DNA of 15,000 nucleotides. It comes from Hyphochytrium catenoides (taxonomy: Eukaryota > Sar > Hyphochytriomycetes > Hyphochytriales > Hyphochytriaceae). Made by a program: the position numbers and the translations under genes. Each line of letters starts with the position of its first letter. The stretch's first letter is position 1. Under the pieces are notes generated by a model, which was not told the origin of the DNA, did not search any database, and worked only from the letters and a program-made list of their open reading frames with translations. The stretch is taken from assembly GCA_900088475.1 (NCBI GenBank), contig FLMG01001325.1, positions 6,081-21,080 on the forward strand. Reading direction: 5' to 3'. Positions 10,060 to 15,000 of the stretch are shown piece after piece.

Positions 10060-10169
10060 TAGGCTTGACATATTCTAATCCCTGATACAGTGGTCCATAT
10101 CCTGAAGCAGGTTCGACATTTACACAGCTACTTGTAACTTGGGATGGTTGCGCAAGTTGAAGTCCATAG

Positions 10170-10170
<1 letters not shown>

Positions 10171-10234
<64 letters not shown>
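10171..10234. repeat. (CT)n microsatellite
   Basis: Sixty-four bases of CT repeat on the plus strand, interrupted by a single TTT at about 10205-10207. It lies in the spacer between the protease and zinc-finger genes and has the opposite strand bias to the (GA)n tract 300 bp to the left. Confidence 0.93.
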
Positions 10235-10237
<3 letters not shown>

Positions 10238-10439
10238 ATCTCGTCCTCTTTCCCACAACACCAGATTTGGGCAAGAAAGAAGAGAGACCTTCTGGAGCGA
10301 TCTTGTTCTTGCGTCTCTCTCCCTCTCTCTCAGCAGCATCACCAGTGAAGGAGGTAAACCTTGTCGTCTCTAGAGGAGGAGGATGAGGCTTTATAAAGCA
10401 ACGACGGCGTCCAGGAGAAGACCTCACACGACACAGCGG

Positions 10440-10479
10440 AGAGAGAGAAAGAGTAAAGAGAGAGAGAGAGAGAGAGAGC
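10440..10479. repeat. (GA)n microsatellite
   Basis: A purine-only run of GA dinucleotides with one short interruption, about 490 bp past the zinc-finger stop codon. With the (CT)n tract at 10171-10234 it forms an inverted polypurine/polypyrimidine pair about 200 bp apart. The rest of 10480-10972 holds only compositionally biased sequence and presumably the zinc-finger 3' UTR; no gene was seen there. Confidence 0.85.
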
Positions 10480-10972
10480 AAGAGGGAGATAGGTGCTACG
10501 CTGAACAAGCTGGACTAGACTGAGACCATGGTCCTGTCTCATTATCAGCTTAGCAAGATATCAGAGGCATAGTGTGGAAGACAGAAAGGTGAGGAGGAGG
10601 AGACACCAAAGGCGTCTCTCTTCTATTGGAAAAAAAAATTCATTAATGGTCAAGAAGAGACGCGGTTTTCCTAGGCAAGAATAAATATTCTATGGAGAAG
10701 AAAGGAGTGACAGACAAAAGTAAGACAAACAATGCGCGGACGTGTCTCTTTCTCTCTTGAGTTCCCTTACTTGGTCTCAGGACCTGTCAAAGCTTTCTGT
10801 GGGCCAAGAACGATAAGAAGCCAGAGGACCTTCCTCGTGTTGGCGAGAGAGAGGAGCCGTTTTCGGAAGAGAAAGAGAGAGGCGCATGGAAACACTGCTG
10901 TCTCTCCTTGTATGCTCTTTTTTTCATTGAATTTCCTCGGCTTCTTATCGTTCTCCTGTTTTGTCAGCCTTC

Positions 10973-12408
10973 TCAGAAGCCCTCTGCAGCGCCTACAGGG
11001 CCATAACCAGACGCAGCCACCTGCGAAGCCGCAAAAGGCGGTTTGAAGCCCGTGAAGCCTAAGAACAGCTCGTCTCCTCCTCGATGGAATTGGCTCACGC
11101 AGTGCTCACCAGCGGCACCGCTGACGCTACCAGGAGCGGACGAGAGGGCCTCCCCGTCGTAATAACCAGGGTAGCTAGCAAACCCTCCTCTCTCTCCCTC
11201 TCCGCCGCTCCCTCCTGCTGCTGCTGGCACTTCGGCTATTGGGTACCTTGTGCCTGGAACTAGCTGAGAGGCTGCCAGATGCTCGCCGAGGCTGTTGACA
11301 AAGGCAGGAAAGCCTGCGAGACCGATCGAAGCAGCGGACGTGGCTCCACTGGCCGCTGAGTTGAGAATGAGCGGGCCTAAACTCTCTGTTGTCTCTCTGT
11401 TGGAGCCGCCACCGGATAGCATGGCTTGCGGATGAGGATGATAAGATGTCTCTCCTTGTTCCTGCGGCACTGTGGCGGCCGACTGCCAGTGCGGAGAGAA
11501 AGAGAAAGCGTACTGCGAGCCCATCGACCGAGAAACACTCCCAGCCATGTGCTCCTGCAGCGCTTGAGATGTAGGAGTGATCCTCTCGCCATGCCCTAAC
11601 GGTCCTTCTCCTCCAGTGATGGGATAGCTTCCCATCATCCCGCTCATGGCTGCAGAGAATGCGGCAGAAGTATCTGGCACGCCATTGCTCCAGTACATCT
11701 CTGACGCCGACCCTGCCCTATTATGGTGACTGAAGTGACGGGAGAGACTTGCCATCATGCCAAGCTGCTCTGCTCCTCTAGCATCTAAGATTTCCTCTCC
11801 TGCTCTGTCTACCAGCCCATGCGTGCGCATGTGTCTTTTTAGCTTGCCAGACGTGAAAAATAGCTTGTGACAGCTGGTACATTCGTGTGGCCTTTGACCT
11901 ATGTGGATGCGCTTGTGCCGCGCGAGGTTGCCTGACGTGTTGAACTGCTTGTCGCAGGAAGGATAGTCACAGCAGTAGGGCGTCTCTCCCGTGTGGATCT
12001 TATAGTGGCGAGTCAGCGTAAACCGACGACCGAAACGCTTTCCACAGTCGGGCCAAGGGCAGAGGTAAGGACGAGTTCCAGAGTGAGAGCGCATGTGCCT
12101 GGCCAGACTGCTAGCGGATGTGAACCTGTAGCCAGAAAGCGAATGAATGAGTGAGAGGAAAACAAGGGACTGACTTATTCTAAGGTCGGATGAGCAGCAA
12201 AGAGCGAGTCTGCCGAGTGAGAAAGAAAGACAAAGAGAGAGAGGAAAAGAACTTACGTTGACTTGCAGCCAGAGAAGCTGCACGTGTAGCTTCCTCCGGA
12301 AGGAGAAGAGACGGCGGAGGAAGAAGCCGTGGAAGCCGTTGAGGTTGGGCTGCAGACATCCGAGGACTCCAGTGGATGCACTGCGCCGCTCGAGGTGTCG
12401 ACCAGCAT
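10973..12408 (-). CDS. C2H2 zinc-finger protein with four fingers, putative transcription factor
   Basis: Two exons: 12408-12257 and 12125-10973, with a 131-nt GTAAGT...CAG intron in phase 2; 434 residues. A Ser/Thr-rich leader of about 40 residues precedes four tandem fingers: C43/C48-H61/H65 (C-x4-C), C73/C78-H91/H95 (C-x4-C), C103/C108-H121/H125 (C-x4-C) and C133/C136-H149/H153 (C-x2-C). Linkers are HSGTRPY, HTGETPY and HIGQRPH, close to the TGEKP type found in DNA-binding tandem arrays. The intron cuts finger 1 between its cysteines and histidines, and joining restores the exact C-x4-C-x12-H-x3-H spacing, which supports the model. The remaining 280 residues are low-complexity, rich in Ser, Gly, Ala and Gln, as in activation or disordered regions. 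It probably acts in the nucleus as a sequence-specific regulator. Targets cannot be inferred, and nothing links it to the neighbouring genes. Confidence 0.85.
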
Positions 12409-13503
12409 TGTAGAAAGAGATGAAGAGAGAGAGAGAGAGAAAAAGAGATGTCCCTCCTCAGTCTTCTTTCTGAGCCCACTCGTAAGAAGTAGTCAACTCG
12501 TTGGTTTGCTTCTCATAGTCATTCTGTCTCTCGATACTCCGTCTAGTAGTCTCACCCGCTCTGTGGCTTTCTGGTGGAGACAAAGGAGCTTCTTAGGGAC
12601 CAGGCAGGTTCTCTAGTGGGAGAGTTTAGAGAGACTGGAGCGTTCCCCGCCCGATGAGGCCCAACAGGTTGATACCGCTGAAAGTCCCTTATGATAAATG
12701 TGGCAGAAAGAAGAGAGGACGATAGACAGCGAATAGAGAAGATAGGGAGAGAGGGCGCGCAAAAGATCGCAGGACCGATGACCGTGCACTGACGTGTGAC
12801 GGCGAGTGCGAGAGACAAAATGGCATCTGCAACTTGCTGAACCTTATTACCGTTTATGCGGTACGGACGAGGAGGATGAGCATGGTTAGAAGTGGATGAG
12901 GTAGGAAAGAAGAGGAAAGAGGACTAATAGAGGAAAGAGGTAAGTTGAGGCACTCTGATACTTCTGTGAGTTTCTGTTGACAGGCTCAGTGGTGGCTGAT
13001 GATTCCTAAGGAAACCTGCGCTAAGTGGAGGGACAGAGGGAGAGGGAGAGAGGTGGAGAAGAGGGAGTAGAGGGTATCTTTTGACCTTTTGGACCTGACA
13101 TAGAAACTCTGCAATAGGAGGGAAGCATACAAAGGAAGGACTGAAGAAAGAAATGCTTCCAGAGGACTGTGAACCAGAGGTGAGTCAGATGCACCACGGA
13201 GGAGGCGATGAGGAGGGAGGAGATAGAGATGCTAGGGCGAGCGTACATACACCGGGCAAAGTTGAAGACTAGGAGCGAGAGATGGAATCAGATAGATAGA
13301 GACGAAAGAGAGAGAGAGGTGTGATCCTAGTTTGATCTGCTAAGCAGTGGCTGCAGCGACGTGCATATTATCCGAAGGGATAGAGCTGATAAAAGGGGAC
13401 CAACCGAAGGAAGGAGCAGAGAGAAACGAACACGCTGCCTGGGAACGTAACCAGAGGACAACGTGGAAGGTTTACCACATCAAACAACAAAAAGAGACTC
13501 AAA

Positions 13504-13529
13504 GAGAGAGAGAGAGAGTATGGCTTTGC

Positions 13530-13573
<44 letters not shown>
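13504..13573. repeat. two adjacent (GA)n microsatellites
   Basis: A short GA run at 13504-13518 and a longer uninterrupted one at 13532-13573 are separated by 13 bp of unique sequence. They lie in the gap between the zinc-finger gene and the tentative small gene. Confidence 0.92.
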
Positions 13574-13575
<2 letters not shown>

Positions 13576-13816
13576 GAGGAGTTTGAGGATATTAGGAGCT
13601 AAGAACAACTAGAACTGGAGCAGAGAACATTGCGATAAGAAGCCCTCCACTTAACAGAGCAGAGTCAAAGAAAGAGGAGAGTAAGAGGCAAAAGAGGTGG
13701 AAGAAGAATAGGAGGTTTCGTTCTCCACCTCTCTGATCCCTGATTCTCTCCCTCTCTCCCTCTCTCTCTGCGGGATCCCACGAAGATAATGATGCGCCGA
13801 GGCCTTGAGCGACGAG

Positions 13817-13822
13817 TTTATT
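13817..13822 (-). promoter_or_regulatory. possible polyadenylation signal AATAAA
   Basis: AATAAA on the minus strand lies about 150 nt after the stop codon proposed for the small gene ending at 13975. This is a plausible distance for a 3' UTR, but the hexamer is common by chance. Confidence 0.3.
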
Positions 13823-13974
13823 GCGGGCTTATGACCAATTGTATCCTCCTACGAACAAAGCTACACGGTGCAGCAGATAGCTTGTCACTCCTTTCCACCT
13901 GGCATTCTCCGTTGCTATTCTCTTTGTTCCTCTCTCTCTCTCTCCCTTTTGTTCTCTCTCTTCTCCCAATAGAA

Positions 13975-14547
13975 CTAGTCGCCAACACAGCTAGGCTTTT
14001 GCTGCTTGGCCTTCAAGCCCTTGTCCTTCAACTCCTTCCTTGGGAGCGGTCTAGATCCTCTATTTGGTATACTGGTGACTCTGACCCATTGTGTCGGTGG
14101 CTTCTTCAGGATCTAAACATTCTTTTAGGTGTCTGCTCCTGTTGTCCGTGCTCCGCCTCACCACACTGGCTTGCCTTCTTAATAAGAACCCTTCCCTCAT
14201 TGAATATAGAGATCTGACGCCTGTCTCACAGCGCATCCTTCGCATCGTAGCTCTCGCTCTCTCACCTTCTCGCAGAGACTCCACTCACGTTAAGAACCCC
14301 ACATTCACATTGATCTTCCATTTGTTATCTATGAGACAATCCCAGTGGACAGGGATAGGTGTGCCTGCTTGCAGCCGCGCGGCGCAGGCTTAGATCGTAG
14401 GAAGAACTACCGTGTTTGTTGCCAAGCATAGAAGGGGAGAGAGAGAGAGAGAGAGAGAAAAAAGGAGAGATCAGGACCAGCAAAATAGCTGATGACTATC
14501 TTATAAGAACCAACGTTGGAACGAAGGAGACCATTGTACTTAGTCAT
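13975..14547 (-). CDS. tentative small multi-exon gene, unknown family
   Basis: I do not recognise this protein. Exons read on the minus strand: 14547-14478 (MTKYNGLLRSNVGSYK...), 14364-14289 (TPIPVHWDCLIDNKWKIN), and 14220-about 14167 (RQISIFNEGRVLIKKASQ). The second intron is excellent (AAC|GTGAGT to GAGACAG|G, 68 nt, phase 2). The first has a weak GTCCTG donor but correct phase. The 3' end is ambiguous. A GTGTGG donor at 14166 joined to an acceptor at about 14075-14067 leads to a Lys-rich tail (KELKDKGLKAKQQK) ending at 13975. A GTGAGG donor at 14161 with a 49-nt intron leads instead to a tail ending at 14060. Either product is about 85-100 residues with no signal peptide or TM helix. CAG directly before the ATG at 14547 could be a splice acceptor, so the gene may begin further right. 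The middle exons look genuine; the ends are guesses. Confidence 0.38.
14435..14458. repeat. (GA)n microsatellite
   Basis: Twelve GA dinucleotides, inside the proposed first intron of the small minus-strand gene, where they read as CT on the sense strand. Confidence 0.9.
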
Positions 14548-14575
14548 CTGACGTCCATAACGTTACAGAATGCGT

Positions 14576-14576
<1 letters not shown>

Positions 14577-14619
<43 letters not shown>

Positions 14620-14668
14620 CTTCCTCCTTCTCACTCTCTCTGTCCCTCTCTCTCTCACACACACTTTG
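14577..14668. repeat. compound (TC)n(AC)n microsatellites
   Basis: A (TC)11 run at 14577-14598 passes directly into an (AC)n run to about 14616. After 20 bp of CT-rich sequence the same TC-then-AC arrangement recurs in shorter form (about 14645-14664). The frames over this stretch encode Ser-Leu and Thr-His repeats and are not genes. Confidence 0.88.
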
Positions 14669-14734
14669 TCTCTCTCCTGCCATCCCTTCCACTCTTCGCT
14701 GCCCCTTAACCTCTACGCCTATCTCACCCACGCG

Positions 14735-15000
14735 GTTGACTCGCGCTGGTGAGACTCAGACCTCGGGAGCGGATAATCTACTCGCCCACCAGAGTAGAAC
14801 TACTGATGTGCCAGAAGAAGCGAGTGCTATGCGACAGAGGAGCCAAGGTGTCTCCCCCTTCGGTCAACGGGAAGAGGATCTTCCTGTGATGATGTGTGTG
14901 CCACATCTCCCCACAGGCGCCGGGTAGCGTTGAAGATCCTCTGTTCCTATAGTCGACAGCACCCAAAAGCCCTCCTTTCCTCTCTCTTGCGTTTGTCTCT
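14735..15000. other. unresolved coding-like segment at right edge
   Basis: Three frames look protein-like here. Plus strand: an open stretch to a TGA at about 14890 containing ERIIYSPTRVELLMCQKKRV and VNGKRIFL, possibly a 3' exon after an acceptor at about 14759. Plus strand, another frame: 14736-14927. Minus strand: a frame open from the window edge to 14778 containing KILFPLTEGGDTLAPLSH and TRFFWHI; it could splice from a CTG|GTGGGC donor into the small gene's exon at 14547. Base composition does not choose between them. One is probably a real exon of a gene extending past base 15000. Confidence 0.3.

Larger units (their letters stand above)
12409..13974. other. 1.5-kb purine-rich intergenic region
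   Basis: The plus strand is strongly purine-rich (many GAGGA, AGAGAG runs), the mirror of pyrimidine-rich 5' DNA for the minus-strand zinc-finger gene. A short GA run lies just upstream of the zinc-finger ATG at about 12427-12440. On the minus strand near 13110 a CTCCTATTGCAG acceptor-like site opens a hydrophilic frame (SFYVRSKRSKD), and a GTATGT lies at about 13248. No Met-initiated exon set could be completed, so I do not call a gene. Confidence 0.45.

Noticed and set aside
10732-11046. Plus-strand frame of 104 codons with an ATG.
   Set aside because: It overlaps the zinc-finger 3' coding end in antisense, has no recognisable motif and is dominated by biased composition.
13021-13260. Minus-strand frame of 75 codons with hydrophobic segments and a Met at 13248.
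   Set aside because: No supporting upstream or downstream exon could be fitted; a GTATGT site coincides with the proposed Met, and the 3' half is low complexity.
13789-14393. Plus-strand frames of 142 and 100 codons.
   Set aside because: They contain long Leu/Ser runs from CT-rich sequence or lie antisense to the better-supported minus-strand exons at 14162-14364.
1-15000. Search for prokaryotic operons, CRISPR arrays, tRNAs, rRNAs or defence systems.
   Set aside because: No clustered co-directional short-spaced genes, regularly spaced repeats or tRNA-like boxes were seen; all supported genes are intron-bearing eukaryotic ones.

Overview
The window is eukaryotic nuclear DNA. The genes are broken by GT-AG introns (62-381 nt in the models below). 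They are spaced by 0.5-1.5 kb of non-coding DNA full of (GA)n/(CT)n microsatellites, and the products are typical of eukaryotes: a PH-domain protein, a microsomal P450, an L-type cargo lectin, a pepsin-family protease and a C2H2 zinc-finger protein. Compact genes, several introns of 60-70 nt and protein features neither clearly animal nor clearly plant suggest a protist or an early-branching fungus-like lineage. I could not place it further, so the organism stays unassigned. All exon structures were worked out by hand from reading frame, splice-site consensus and phase agreement, without transcripts.

Layout, left to right. 1-1544 (-): 5' part of a PH-domain plus coiled-coil gene, five exons, running off the left edge. 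About 1560-1930 (+): a decayed fragment resembling the C-terminal zinc-binding tail of a non-LTR retrotransposon reverse transcriptase. 2088-4368 (-): a five-exon cytochrome P450 whose N-terminus is about 100 residues longer than usual and rich in hydrophobic segments. 4369-5518: P450 upstream DNA, with a possible extra 5' exon and a weak copia-like fragment. 5519-6929 (+): two-exon ERGIC-53/VIP36-type lectin. 7629-9444 (-): four-exon aspartic protease, convergent with the lectin gene. 9445-10972: microsatellites and a palindromic cluster. 10973-12408 (-): two-exon four-finger C2H2 protein. 12409-13974: purine-rich non-coding DNA. 13975-14547 (-): tentative small multi-exon gene of unknown family. 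14548-15000: microsatellites and open frames that cannot be resolved at the edge.

The genes do not form a pathway or cluster; each is a stand-alone housekeeping or regulatory gene. Three encode secretory-pathway proteins (P450 in the ER membrane, lectin in ER-Golgi traffic, protease probably sorted to a lysosome or vacuole), but that looks like coincidence. No prokaryote-type system, CRISPR array, tRNA or rRNA was seen. The most interesting points are the multi-hydrophobic P450 leader, the protease with only one cysteine pair, and the unidentified small gene at the right.
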